From contig NMRA01000215.1 of assembly GCA_002633005.1 (NCBI GenBank), forward strand, positions 616,183 through 680,182: a DNA stretch of 64,000 bases. Direction: 5' to 3'. The translations under genes were made by a program, and so were the position numbers. Under the pieces are notes generated by a model. It was not told where the DNA came from and made no database searches. It worked only from the letters and a program-made list of their open reading frames with translations. The stretch comes from Phoronis australis. Its lineage: Eukaryota; Phoronida; Phoronidae. Below are positions 36,075 to 51,000 of the stretch, one piece after another. Position 1 is the first letter of the stretch. Every line of letters begins with the position of its first letter.

Positions 36075-39000
36075 CTGAAAAGAATTAACATTATGCCGTG
36101 AAGATTTTATATTAATAAACACAGCAAAATAGATTTTTCAATCACTGAAGCCTTGAAAATTAGCAAACCATAGTATTGATTTTTTCTGAAAATCGCGTCA
36201 GTGGTGTTGTTTTTTAGTTGCCAATAACAGGAACTAAACGCCAAGGCTAGAATAACGTGATCCACACTTAACAAAATGCAGTTGTATTCCGCATTATGCA
36301 GTGTTATTCCCCAGCACCACGTCACGATACTAACTGGCAGTGATTTGTGGCCGATCAGTTTCGCAAAAAACTCGTTCTTAAAAACATTTGGGAAATGTCA
36401 AAATATTTCATATTCACATCGTCGCTATATGTTGTCTTTGTAACTAATTTGGCCAAGATTTCATAGAGATAACGAATTAGCCTGCAAGTTCATTGAGATC
36501 AAAGTTCTCAATCACGTAATGATTTTATGAGAAATACGGAGGCGTCATTAAAGGCGAAAGCAACCTTTTTATGTCATTTTTAGCAAAAATAAGGTTCGTT
36601 GGTTATTCCAGACTTATTTTTCATTTAATTACAGCTTTTAGTAATTTAATTAATTAATTACTCGTGTTCTACTCCGGAGGTGACGTTTTGGGAGGCAAGA
36701 ATTTCGCGCCAATTTCTTTTCAAATAGTCTGAGTGTGAGAGCTGTCGAGTCAGTCATTGTTCTACCTCGGTTGTGGTAAGTTTGATCGTCGTTTGCTTTT
36801 GTTTACGAGTCAGACAACATGCCACACTGTTGCTGCGTACCGGGATGTATTCATTATTTTCTCACGCGCGCTTTGGGAATACCAGGCTTTGCATCGCTTT
36901 CCAAAGGATGACACACTTCGCCGTACTTGGCTCGTTCGTGTGGAGAACGCAGCGTTACCCGTCAATGAACGCAACGTTCAAAGCAGTGGAGGGTTACCGA
37001 GTGTGTGGCAAGCATTTTTGCCGTCAGATTACGAAAGAGATATGTCCGCGGAATTGATGAAGGTCCCTGCGAAACAACGCTTGAAGAAGAGTGCGATACC
37101 GTAACTGTTGATTCCCGGCAGTGCTCCGTCGCCACCCCCGAGAAGCGGGAAGCCTCGCGAGCTATGGCCACTACAGTGACTGGAGGCACTTCATCTACTG
37201 CCACCCTTGTCTCCGAACGTACCCCCAGAGCGTGCAATTCCGGGAACTAGCAGTGATTCGCCCTTTGCTGTTGTCTCTAACACAGAGCCTTTAAGCAGCC
37301 ATGCAGCGAAGTCGAGTTGTGGAAATGAATACAGGTCCAGTTCGAAACCCATTGAAGAGGACAGTTCGTCGTGCAACAAACAGATCGGTGAGGCAAACTT
37401 TCATAAGTTTATTGTGGACTTGTCTAAAGTATTGGAGCTATTTAGAAAAAGGCAGGTGTGTGGCGCCGAGGGAGTCACACTGCGGGATGTAACAGTAAGC
37501 AGTTTGGGTGCTCAGGTCACCATCCAGTGGAAGTGTGTCGCGGGACACTGGGGCAAGTGGGAGTTGTGCCTGTGCGTACTCTGTCTCATTATAGGCCAAC
37601 TCGGGCTCAAACACACAAAGTATACCCACCCACTGACTGTCCGTGAACAAATTCCTCGTCACCACTGCTACACGAACAATGTCTCCGTTACTCACGTCAC
37701 CACTGTCACTGTGATACGGGTCGCCGACTCCAGTCATTTTCAGATTAATACAAACTAAAGAATCCCTAAATCCAACGTAACTGGGTTCTCTAACAACCTA
37801 GTTTGTCCTAGAAAACTCGTCGGTGGAAAGTGGTGACGATAATTTTAGAAAAACAGCCCGAATACAAAATTAGTACAGATCCTCACACTTAACGCAGAGC
37901 CAAATTGGCGCGAAATTCCTGCTTCCCAAAACGTCACTTCCGGAGTAAAGGGCGAGTAATTAATCAAATTACGAAAAATTACAATTAAGTGTAAAATATG
38001 TTTGAGATAACCAAAGAACCTTATTTTTGCTAATGACATGAAAAAAGATTGCCTTCGCCTTTAAGTGTCAACAGTGCAGACCGAGAGGCGTGGTAGTAGC
38101 CATGCAGTCGAAGTTTAACGATGTCTGTTCTATGTAGAAACTGCGGAAGGATCCGACCTTCGAACTGACTAACAAATTCATTCAAACGCCATCTAGCTTC
38201 TAATTTTAGAAGAACTTAATTGCCTGTGTTACTTGATTACCTTACAATCCCTTATCAAACTGATGTCCACGTTCAACATCATGACGTCATCAACAGACAT
38301 GTTGGTCGGCACTCCTGCCGCTTTTCCAAGATCAGAGGATTTCACCCACTGGTAGCTGAAAGCACAGTCAACTTTGCTCAGTCAGCACCTCATAAATAGT
38401 AAGTGTACTATTACGTGTCACGTTTCCCATATCCGGTAACGTAAATGTGTAGAAAAATAAGCTCTCATTTGCCAAATAGACAGGGAAAACAACATGTTTT
38501 TATGTAACTATACTTACTGATCTGTATCGTTGGGGTGCGTTTTTAGGTTAATTTGCGTCCATTCCAAGGTCGAATTAAGCAGGTCCTTATAGAAAGCATT
38601 GTCCAACCACGCCGGTTCTTTAACCCACGGACCTTGAAAACCCGACGACTCTATTCGTGCCTGCAACATACAATGTTCTTCGCTTTTGATCCAGCCGCTC
38701 AACCAAGGGTTCAAAATATTTCGAATCAATATGGCAAACAGGTTCCAGAGTAAAGCTCGCCAACATTAATTTCCCGGCTGTTCTCACCAGGATTGAAATT
38801 GCACGTGATCTCTTATGGGATTTGCCCAATTCAGATTTGATAGAATCTATTATCTCCGACGGTATTTTGATCTGACACTGCGACCTTCATACAATTATAT
38901 TCCACCTAAATACTCCAAAAAGTCAATTTCGTCGCGGGAAAGTTTGTCAAGTGATGGCATTCATGAAACCAGTAAAGTCAACATTTACTCGGTTTGGCGA

Positions 39001-42000
39001 GCGTGACGCTTGTGAGGTTACTTTATGTAGGGCCCTAGAAAAGTTGTCCAAATTTGGGCTAACTTCGGATCATTGTATACGCCAGAAATGACTGGTCCAA
39101 TTCACATGAATCTTTCACCTATTACGTCTAAAACATTGTTCTCCAACACACTTTAGGAAATGTTTTCATAATTATCCGCGTTTGCAAGTGGTGCAAAATT
39201 TGACTTTGAATGAAAAGAAGACGATTTGAAAAATTATTCTTTTCCAAATTTCATTTTGAAAACTTATACCAAACAAGATCTGACCATGTTAGTATTTCCC
39301 TTTTGTTACTTTTTCTAAAAGCACATGGTCACGTAGCTCAGTCACTTGTTGATTGACATGAAGTCAGCTAGACGTGGAGTTCTAACTGTCCTTTTGCTTT
39401 CAGAAAATATATCTTTTATTGACTTTTTAGTTTTGTAGATTTTTAATATTGTATGGCTAAACAGTATTTTTCATAAGGTCCTACATAACATTAAGAAAAT
39501 GAGCATGTTGATTTGGTCCAACGCGGCAGTTTGAGAATAGAGCGCTACGCTGCGTGCTAACCCACCGAAATAAAAAGTCTGGCGAGCACATTGAACTTTG
39601 ACATTTTTAAAGCGCCTTTCCTTTGTTGAACCTGTTATCCAAGGGTGTCCATCATCTAATTACATGAGATGTCAGGGGCAAAGAGAAGTCAATGAACGCT
39701 CTAAAATGAAAAAGGTAGGATAGATGGCCTGATGTCTGGGACCATGGCACTGCTAAATTGATTATGACTCAGGAGACTGGAAAGAGTGCATCCGTATAAT
39801 CTGGCGACTTCCTCCAGGCCAGCCATGTAAAAGACTGCGCCGTCTTTGAGAGGCAGGACGAATCTCTACTAAGTGTCTTGGCCTTTAAGTAGAGCTTTTT
39901 GTGTAAGTTATGTGGCCTGAAATGTTTCGATGCCGAAACATGCTGCACTCCCCAGAGGGCCAAATACTGATTCAGAATCTTTTTCCGGATACCAACCCTA
40001 CATGTCTCAAGGCTTCAGTCTCCTATCTTAGAAAGCTTTGGCTTAAGAAGGCATGTAAATATTAGTTTTATTTATATGTACGAAGAGCTCTTTCTCCAAC
40101 CCCTGCAGGTAGTTTGAGCACACTTTGTATCACCCTTGCCTTGCAGCACTTCTACGAGAATGGTATGTAGTGCTCTGGTACAAAACAGGACACATTTGCT
40201 CCGTACTTTGCACGATAGTCTTGTCGCAAGCGATTTTAAAACCTCATCCACAAAAGTCCGTACGGTGCTTGACATGACGCTTGTTTAGGGTTTGATTGCA
40301 CCTTTGTTGTCTGAGAGTGTAAATAGCTCCTATTTACTGAGGATTCTTCCATGCTCTTTTGCAAGTTCAGCAGCTTGGTGGATTGCAATAATTTCAGCCT
40401 GAACACCGATGCAATGATACCGAAAGATGTACAGGTCTATTTGACAACATAAGTGCAACCAAGAAAATTAATTCCTGATCTTTATTGCCCACTGTCAACA
40501 TTAGAGGTACATTATATCAGAGAGACTGTTGGTAGGTTAGATTTGTGATTCCAATTTCTGTGGTAAAACTATGCTTAAAACTTAAAGTCATCACTATAAC
40601 GTAGTTAGGCAATGCCATGCCAAAAAGTTGCAGCTAAATTTGTAGCACATATTACGCTTGTCTTGAGCTATAGCCTCTATGTTTGCGCTCTATCGTAGTA
40701 CCTTTTACCCTTCATACGATGAGCTCCAATCGTCGCCACTTAGGTAAATATGCAAGGCAGGCAAACCAATAAACACATTTATAGCAACCTTAAGAGTTCC
40801 TGAAAATGCAGAAGTGCTGCACAAGCATACAAAACGCAATACTTGTGTTAGTTTTGATCTGCTCGAGAAACTTCCTCTGTATACAGTATATACATTCACA
40901 AAACGTACCGAGAGTGGCGTAGGCATGTAGATTATTACAAGGCGAAGTCGTTTTCCCTAGTAATCTAGAGCCCAAGTGGATTTTAGCGTTAGCCCCGAGG
41001 GCGATAAGTCTACCACGTGGGCTCAAGATAAGGGGGTTAACGACTGAGAACATGTAATAATCTATTTATACTACACACTGAACGAGAAACATTGCAATGA
41101 ATCGATCTAGCTAACGCGGCTCGCCTTGTAACTACTTTTTATGTCAGAGGCCCGGGGTCGGAGGTCATGACCTTTTAAGAAACGCCGAGTTATTTTTGTT
41201 AAAATATTGTTTTTACCCAAAACCAATTGAAAATTCAAATGAAAGCACTCCGAGCAGCGAAACTTGGCGAAATTAACCAAAAAGATGACGATAAAGATGA
41301 TGACGAAGATGACGAATATTACGACGATGGTGGCGAGGATGAATTAAAGAAGTGATAATAACATACACATGACGAACGTAGAAATCCGAAATCAGTAAGA
41401 AAAAGGCTACAGTCTTGAGCGACACTTGGCGAAATTAACGGAAAAGACAACGACGGAGATGATGACGATGATGACGAATATGATGATGGTGGTGGCAATG
41501 GTGAACAACATCACAACATTCATATGACGAACTCAGATGTCATAAATCAATAAGAAATAGGCTACAGTCTACTTCAATAGAAGATAAACCAACATCAATG
41601 CAGCAAGAGCGCTCAACAAAGGAACAGCGTTATCAGAAAATCTCAAATAACTCGAAAAGTAGACGTCCTAGCGAAAAATGAAAAACATCTTCTGAAAGCC
41701 CATTTAAAACTCTATCTAAAATAATGGTATCGCCTAATTCCGTAAATTTTTCGAGGAAAATGAACTTTTGCGTTTTTTAAGAAATTCAAAGTCAAATAAC
41801 TCAAAAACGGTAAGTCTGAGAAAAAATTGTTACAGGCCATTTGAAAGAATATACTTCAAAGAATCCACATGCAAAAAATCTTGTCTTTTTCTCTTCCCGT
41901 TTAAAATCGCACTCCACCACGACTGAAAATGGGTCAGCATGCGCCAGATCAGCCATCTTGAAAGCAACTTCGTTTTTTTGGCTTTGTATAATAGTATGTA

Positions 42001-45000
42001 AGTATTCTATTTTCACGTTCGATGACGTCAACTGCTAGGTGGCGCAGTGATTAAGTCGACGATTCTAAACTATTGCGAAGCGGCTTCGAAACCGGCCTCG
42101 GATTCCCGCCAATATCTTAATATTCAACGCGCGTTGAATAAAGAAATGGGTTATTTAACGGTTGTACTGGCCGTGTCAGGCTAGTAATGTGCAATTAATA
42201 TAGAAACCTACACGTGTCTCAGGTTTACGACATGGGCACTAAACCTCTTGGATTAATGTATGCGGATGCATTAGCAATGTCAATGAACGTACTTAGAGCA
42301 AACTTATTAAATACAATCTGCACAAGATGTCTGGTGAGGTGATGGGGAGCTTTAGTCATAATACTTAAAAAATAGTGTCAAATGTGCGATGTAAGTAGTT
42401 GATTGTTTTTGATGTTCAGAATGGAGACTTGGGCATGTGCGCTCTTTTCCTTTGGCTCAGGTATCTGCGCTGCCTCAGTTTCTTGAGACTCCGATGCTGT
42501 TACCATTACGGCATAGCAGGCAAAAAAAAAACAGAAGAATAACGTTTTGCTCAATGTGGTTGAATACCTACATCGAAACCCTTTTTTCTTTGAGTCGTTT
42601 TCAACAAATGAATTAGACAATCTTTCTGTGACTCATGGCAAAGCGACTTAAGACTGAGAAAATTTATTTTAAGCTCCCATTTCACATTTGCTAAAAAATG
42701 TTAACCAAGTAACTATGAGATCATTACAATCTAGATGTAATTTTAAAATTGTCTTAGTAACTAGCATCTGTGCATATTTTCATAGATTTTGCAATTTTGC
42801 TTAAGTAAGATTTGAACATTTTTTAAATATCTGTGTCGAGCGTAAGATCAAATTTCTGACTAATGTCTTAAGTTACTTTCATGAAACCGCTCCACGAAAT
42901 CAATTGATGAATGCATTGTTCAGCATCATGAAAGATGTTACGATGTTCAAGTATTATCAACGCTCTCGTTGGCAATAACGTACTTTCTACTAGCTCTTGC
43001 ACTTAGATAGAGATGTCATTTGAAAAGCATTTTGGTACAACGATCACCCCGGAACATCACAGCCAGTAGACTATCACACCATCCTGGTTATTTATAGCAC
43101 GGATACACAGTGTTAACAATGAATGTGCAGTTAATTTTTGTGCTATATACTGTACATGTAAGCGCTCAGGCTCAAGCCCATCTGCGTGCACGGCAAAAAA
43201 CGTCGTCGGGATGCCGTTTTAGGGCTCAGGTAGATATTTCTCCTTACGAGATCATAGATCCTCCAACTGGCTTATTGATACTCATATTAATTAAAGCAAC
43301 ATTAGTAATCAAGTTTTGCAATAATAATGACTTACCCTTCCAAGCCCGTGAGCACCCATGACTGCGATGGTCTCTCGGGTGTTAAAACCGAATGCTTGCT
43401 TAAGCTGGGTCAAAACATGGTTTAAATCCCCGTGAGCCCTGGGAAACGGGTTTGGTTTGTCCGTCACAGGTGACGTTTCGCAATCTTTCCTTCCCCATTT
43501 GAACGTCAGATACTTTCCGATGTCACTTCCGGATAATGCAGCGCCCCTGGTGACTGCCTCTATCGCAGCCAATGCCCAGAAGTCAGCACGGGACATATGC
43601 TTCGATGCGTTTGTCACACGAAAAATTTCCTCTAAGGCGAAAATCGTTTTATCAATGCCTAAAACAAAAAAGAAAAGTGTGCTCAGCAATACATGAAGTG
43701 CGCATCTAAGCTAAGAAAACATTTACAATTTATGGCAGCAGGTATGGAATAAAACATCTACATGACAGAATTGGCTGAAATTTTACCAATAGATTCATAT
43801 CCACCCAAACGGAAGCAACCGCCACCATCTATTTTATACCTCCTGAAATAAAATTCATCTTAAATAACTTTTGTGACTCCTTTTAGTAACAGTACTAATT
43901 CGTGAAGAATGGGGACAGGAATTCAGTACTGTGAAGACGTGTGTAACATTCATCATCCAGTCAACAATGGAGCTTTCTCAGAAATGTAATTATCCCTTCG
44001 TGGGGGCAAATGTTTTGTCGCACCACCGCATCTAAGTACCCAAACTCAAATTGAGTTATTGGTAAGAATATTGTAAACTGTGGAAAATAACAATTAGCAT
44101 TTGTAGACGATGAATAAAGGTTACAGCTACAAAAAGTGAAAAGTTTGGTCTCATTTTGATTTTATGCATAGAAATTGAACTGAAAATGCGTAGTTTTGGT
44201 TGTCAAGTGCTTCTAAATTGTAATTGATTAAGAACAAAAATACAGTCACTGAAAGTTTATAATTGACCGTGGAAATTTCTGTAACATCCTTTTCTGTTGA
44301 TTGATTGTCGAAAATTTGATTGTCAGGGTTTCAAGCTCTGCAATTTTTTCGTGTTGTATAATCATAAAGTTTGTTTTGTTCAGTACTTTGTATCGTCTCA
44401 TGAGTTGTTTGTACTGTGAAAAGGAAGATAAATAGACAAAAATGTTTGTTCTTGAAATCCTTGTTATCATAAGGGTTGACAATTACAAAAAAAAAACTTT
44501 TTCGCCCGAGATGGACACAATGCTCAGCAAATAATACTTGACGGACAGGATGATGTTCAGTTTCTAAAAAATCCCAGTTACTCGAGTCTGACAAAGATCA
44601 AGGCGATTGGGTCTAGTTACATCCGCCCAGCTATTATTGCAAGCTGACACCATCATATCTCTCTATATCACCTACCTCTGTAGCAAGGATTACTGTTTTC
44701 TAAAGAATATCCCACCAGCAAATATTTGAATGCAGAGCAATTAAAAACACCTGGACGGAGGTGCTCAAATATATGGACGTAGGACTTTTTATGAAGGGGT
44801 CATGTTTTACTTCCACGCCAATTACACGAGCTTCATTATCTAACAAAGAGCAGCTTGTTGGGTCCATACCAATCAGATATTTCATGTAATGAATGGCAAA
44901 TATTGACTTACTAGCCTACATATTCAAGTGAACATTAGACTAAGTGTTCATCGCAAGGGACAGAAATTAAAGATACTGTGTTATTTTAAAGCTTCAATCA

Positions 45001-48000
45001 GGATTTCTGTCACTGTCAGATTTTAGTAGGGATGGTGTGCGGCTGTGGGATTTTTCCATAGGCAGTACAAATTTCTTTCCAGAACATTTGACCCTGCAGT
45101 AACGCAAAGCACGGTAGTCAGCTACTCTTTAAAGTGAAAGCTATAAGNCGGTCGTTACTATGATGCTTAACAACTGCTGACCGACATGCGACAAAATAAT
45201 GATCTAGCTTTTCGAAAATATTTATAAATTTACACGCACATATATTTTGCTTCGTCGCGGCAACGACCCAACGCTTCCGAATCTCAACATCTTTAGAGAC
45301 TGTGAAGCAGACAGTTGCGTGTCCGTATTTTTTCTAGTCGTTCGGGAACAACACGGTCTGAAACACAGAACTACTTGCCGATAAGCTAAAAGAGCTATCG
45401 TAGCGAGCCTCGTTTTGGAATGCGCCTCCTGTCGGCGTGAAAAGGGTCTATAAGGAAGCATTTAAAAATACAGTATTGTACACAAAATATATAACTGTAT
45501 TTACAAAAGTTGCGTCATAAATGTACATGTACATACTGAGGTAGAAAGTCAGCTTGCTACATGAAGACTATCGTCAACATACAGCAACTGGGGTAGCCGT
45601 GTGTTGAGCTCCGTGAGACACCGAAATTTCACACAACCCCGGCAGCTCAGCTCGTCACGAGTCGACGTCGTGAAACTTATATCAATATGTAGAGCAAACG
45701 ACCGGCGGGGGTGCATGCAGAATCTGGGATTAATAGACACTCACCTTACCCGTTACAACCGTTTATTGAAGTAACAAAACAATCTAATAAACACTATTTT
45801 TGCATAATTCTCCGCCTTTTGTAACCAAGAGAAGTCTGTCGTAACAGTGAATACTCGTGACACGCACCCGCGCCATTTCTTAAAATTGTGTGATATCTCG
45901 AGAGTTTATTCTGAAATTGGGTTTACTGGTATTAAAATACCAAAAACGAAATGAAACCAGTTCCGATTGTTATGACACGCACGCAACCTCACTGTTGATT
46001 AAAGAATCGGAGAAATTGGCCAACACAGTACAGGTGACGCAATGGCGACGAAAGTCGACCCAAAAGAAGGCATCGCAATTTTAGCAGCAGAATAACGGTA
46101 GAACGCCAATTTTTTCAACACAGGTAAATAATATAGTTTACTCAAGGAAAGGTGTAGTTTTAGTGACATCATTAATTTTGGTGATGGCAGGCCCCTATGA
46201 AGTATGTACGCGACAGAAGCCAGAGAGAGTGAAATTAAGCCGACAGACTGACAAATCGTATCAACCTCACAAGCTAGAATGATTGAACATTTCACGCTAT
46301 CCTGTTTTCACTGCACCAAAACACAGAGTGAAGTTGGCCTTGTCAACAAAGCGAAAATCTGCACGTTTGCCAAATGCACGCGCTACGAAACTGTTGATTA
46401 ACATGTAGTGTATTCTAGAACTGAGCTGGGGAAAATGGTGTTTTAAACGCACTCATTGCTGCAGGAGCATAATCGCGTTTTATAATTCATGGAGGAAACA
46501 AGGGTGCCACCCGGAACCTCCATATTCATTCCTCATTTTATTTTTGCCACATCCTTTTACACTATTGCCCCATTACTGCCAATTTTAAGAGAGTGTCAAA
46601 CCAGACTACATAGACAAAGCGTTACAGTTGAAAGACGGGGGCATATCAGCTCCCCGCATCCTCCCCATTCTTGGGTTTCCGATGGTCCCACAATTCTCTA
46701 ATTTCAAAAATACCTTCAAACCCATTTAACGCAGACAAAACGTGATGTTTATTCTCCATTATTTTATTGAAGTGCTTTGTAAACATTCAACAGAGAGAGA
46801 AAATGATGTTTGTTAAATCATGGTTATATGACTGGGCGGTCAGCAAAGGCAAAGGCCGCTAATAGCTGACCATCGAGTAACAATATATTAAACAGATAAT
46901 AACAATTAAGAAGAACAATATAAATAACAACAGAAAAAATAGATCTACGATGAAATAAGATACAATGCAAAATGTTTAAAAACGTAAATTAAATGTATTT
47001 TATTAAGAATTAAACACGGAGACTATTGATATAAGGGATACCGCACGGTTAGAAAAGCATATGACTAAGATGTAAGACAGGTGATCGCGGTTACTTCAAT
47101 TAGAACATGCATAACAATGTAGAACGTTACAGTGAGAGCTGTATTAAGTGCTTAATAAGTAATTTTTAAATACATGTAGAACCCTTGTAAACTATGCGTG
47201 TCGATTTTGTCTGTTACATATCTCGGAAGGATAAAGTTGTTTTTTAGATTCGGTATTTTGAACATTAATGAATTTTCACAACTTTTTCTGTTGTAGGTGG
47301 GCAGTTTTAGGAGAGGTTTTTGATTGGATATTCTAGTGAGACTTCTTGGTGACTGATGGAATTGGAAGAAATTGCTATCATAAACGTAAATAGGCAATTG
47401 ATTATGTTTGAATTTGTAAAATAGTTTTATGCACGCTTGGTTAAATAAGTCGTGAAGAAGTATTTAGATTTGCCTGCAAATTGTTTCTGTGTGTGAAAAA
47501 AACACGAAGAATTTGGTAACATTTTCAAAGCTTTATTTTTCTGACGTTTCAATCTCGCACAATTATTGAACCCCCATACTGTAATACCAAAATATAGATG
47601 TAATAGTATAAGAGGATTGTATATCATCAGGCGTGTTTGTTTGGGAAAATAGTGTTTTGGTATGGACGCCCACAGTTTTGTCAATTTTGTTAGAAATTTC
47701 CTGAATATGTTTGTTCCCGGAAAAATGAATGTCTACAAAAATACCTAAAAATTGAAATTTTCAACTCTGTTAATAATTTCGTCATTGATTTTGATTAAAG
47801 GGATGTCATCTTCCCTGAGTTTTTTGGGGGAAATTGAAATAGCATTTAGTTTTACTTGTGTTGCGCGATAATTTATTGGTATTTAGCCAATCAAAAACAT
47901 CTTGTAAGTATTATTTAATCTGATGGTTTGATCATTGAGGCTATGATTTTTGTTGGAAAGGAATTAACAAGCATCCTAAGTTTCTCTCATTTTTTCGCCA

Positions 48001-51000
48001 GATTTTTCAAATACTTCACTCAGAGTGTTCAAATGGCGGATCACATTCTATATGTATGTACTTGCGCGTTAGGTTGCAATTTTTCTCTAGTAAAAGAAAC
48101 AGTTTTAAATGTAACGATTTATTACTTGAAAAGAGATAACAAAGATGAAAACAACGCTAACTTTGCATTGAGCTTGTAACATCTCCTGAACACAGTTAAA
48201 TAACAACATTTCAAATTGTAGTTACCGAGGAATCGGCACCTGAGTTGCAGACGACATATTTAGCAATTGAAAACTGAGACAGAACTGTCATATAATTAAC
48301 AGTCCTGTTCCGGATGTTACGATTGAGACCTGTTTGCGTGTTGAGTGTTACTCACACTGTTGCAGTTGCGTTACTTTTAACTATTTACCGAAAGTTTGAT
48401 GATTGAACCGGCTATCGACATCGAGTCGACATTGACCTACTTTTTGAACTTTCCGCGTCAGAGGCCACTGTTAAAGTAGTGCGGGAAGTGAATGCAGAAA
48501 ACATTATTACATGGCCGTATTTCGCTCTACTGATTCAACGCGTATGGGATGAATACATGTATTAAGATGTATTATCGTCAATAGCAAACGTGTTTCTGGA
48601 CCTTAAAAACGTGGTCATTTGACAGTTATAAAGACACAGTAGTGAGAAGAATATTTTTAGAATGCTCGAGCTGTCTCCTTTCAGAAATTAGATTCTTTTA
48701 ATGTTGACAAAGCATTTTTTTTAACATTTGACTTAGAGTTGAGGTCGTTTATTAAGGTCCTAGATAATCTTAAGGTCAGGAAAATCCACACCAAAAATCA
48801 TAGTAGTTCATAAATTTTAAGATTTCTCTGTAGTCTTGGCAAATTTGTTAGCTTTTTAATGAAATAAAAAAAGCTATTTTCTCAAAATCAACATAAAAAA
48901 CGATAACGAGACTTGATTGGGTGAGAAAAAACAAAGGAGACTTACTGCATACCTAGTGGTAGCCCAAGGCCTCATAAAGTTTCAGGAAAATATGTGACGG
49001 TCGATATAGAACCACCCTTAGATGCTCTCAGAAATAGTTACTTTAATATTAAGTGTATTATGTACTAGAGATGAAATATAAATACTTAAACCAACGCACC
49101 ATTGAATCGCACGTATCAGTTCAAACCGTTTGATATACATGCAACGTGTCTTTAGGGTTGATTTGTGACGTACATGAAATGGGAAATAACACACTAGTTT
49201 GCTAATAACCGATATTTAGTCACAAAAAAGATTTTTTTAAAGCAAAGTTTTCCTGAACAGTTTGCTGCAAATTGATTAGACACATGACTAAACTCCAATA
49301 GAGAATACTCATATTTACAGAATGATTTAACATTTGGGCCAATTTTATCAATTATTAGCTATAAATGAATTGGAAAGGTACTTCTGGTAGAATAAAATTC
49401 AAGGAAAACTATCTGCTACAACTTGATTCTTGTACTTACATTGTATATGCAAGGGTTGTCGAAAATTGCAAATTCTAAACTTACACTTGTTCATAGAAGA
49501 GTTCCTGTGGACTGGAATATTTCGATACTGTTTCTTTGTTGACATCTATAAACCAGGTTTAAAATAACTTACCTCCATTCGCCGACTGTTTTATGTTAAC
49601 ACATCCGTCACAGCCTCCTTTACAGTCATGAAATATCAGACGCACAATGCCTGGGACGTAGATAGTGTCATTTCTCTGGATAAACTGAAACATGATAATT
49701 TTGACGACCTTGACATAAACATCATTATTTCATGAATGGTCACGACTATTACATGTATATCAAACCATAGTATCTAACTGTAAGGTTTAAATTTTGCGTT
49801 TCGGACATTCAAGCTCCGAACAGTCCCTCGAGACGAAGACATTTATATCTCATTCCTCAGACAGCCATCACCATGGGCGGCGCATCATAGGGGTCTGGGG
49901 GGCTATAGCCCTCACTTTTTTCAGTGCTCCGGCGCCAATGATTATAACTTCTTCGACATACGTTTGCCACCCATCTCACATACAGTAAATACCGTTTGTT
50001 GAAAACCACCAATTACATAGGCGTAGAATGGATACATGTAGCTTCAGTAGGGAGCAATTTGGAGCGCAACCTTCCTCCCGGTCCATTCCAGTTTTGCCTC
50101 CGGCACCACCTAGTTTTGCCATTAGGTCAACACCAGTTTTAACTCTCCCCATCCCATGTCAACACTCATTTTAACTCTTGCTGCACGCTGCCTCTCTCAC
50201 CAACAACAGTTTCATTTACGTCCCCTCTTTGGTCACTTTAGAAGGCCCGTAGAAATCTAAACATTACTGGGGAATATAGAGAGGGAGGCACAAACTATTT
50301 CGACTCATCCCCCGTGGTTCCGAAGTGAGACTGGTCACCGCCACCAGTGGGCAACTTCAGCTCCTACATGTATTAGCTGTGGCCAATTTCGCATCCCGCT
50401 CGCCACAGGTGTACGGACTTTGTAGTCTAGAGGTAAACTAGTGGAGGCGGCCATCAGAAAAGATTTTGACATTTAATGGGGTCACTGCAATTTGGGTGAC
50501 AGGTGCACCGCCAAAATTTGGGATATAAAAGAAAAGAAATGACGTCTCGGATTGCAAAATACGGGGAGAAACGGCGTGACCAGTCCTGCGAATGAATTTG
50601 AACAACGTGCCGGAAACTTCGGTTATACTTTTGCTATTGTTTAGTGAAATTGAGGACTAAGACCAATGTTCCCTTGATTAGGGTCTTTGAGACAATCCAT
50701 TTTATTAAGACTGGTACGCATTGAAAGGGCACACGTTAATAGGGTGCATTTCCGAGGTTACTTGTTAAAAACTGTTCTTTTAAAATGGACATCCGGGTTT
50801 CTGGTGCATGGGGCATTTTTCAGGCGTATATTTCAGCGACTTCCATATTCAACGTGCATTGCACACCAACTGTTGCATTTCATTAGATCCCTGTACAAGT
50901 TCAATGCATTGGTTCTCCGAAGAACGCGTTGCCGTTTCGCACATAATTGCGGAATCCAGTTTTAACATAACAGTAAATATGTTGACCGCTGTTCACGTGC

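Noticed and set aside
43790-43860. Small splice-bounded frame RYKIDGGGCFRLGGYESIG on the minus strand
   Set aside because: Its AG and GT could be a cryptic exon, but insertion would break the continuous exon 2-3 family alignment.
44700-44885. Minus-strand frame with NEARVIGVEVKHDPF as a further peroxidase exon
   Set aside because: Exons 2 and 3 already join in phase within conserved sequence; nothing in the family fits here.
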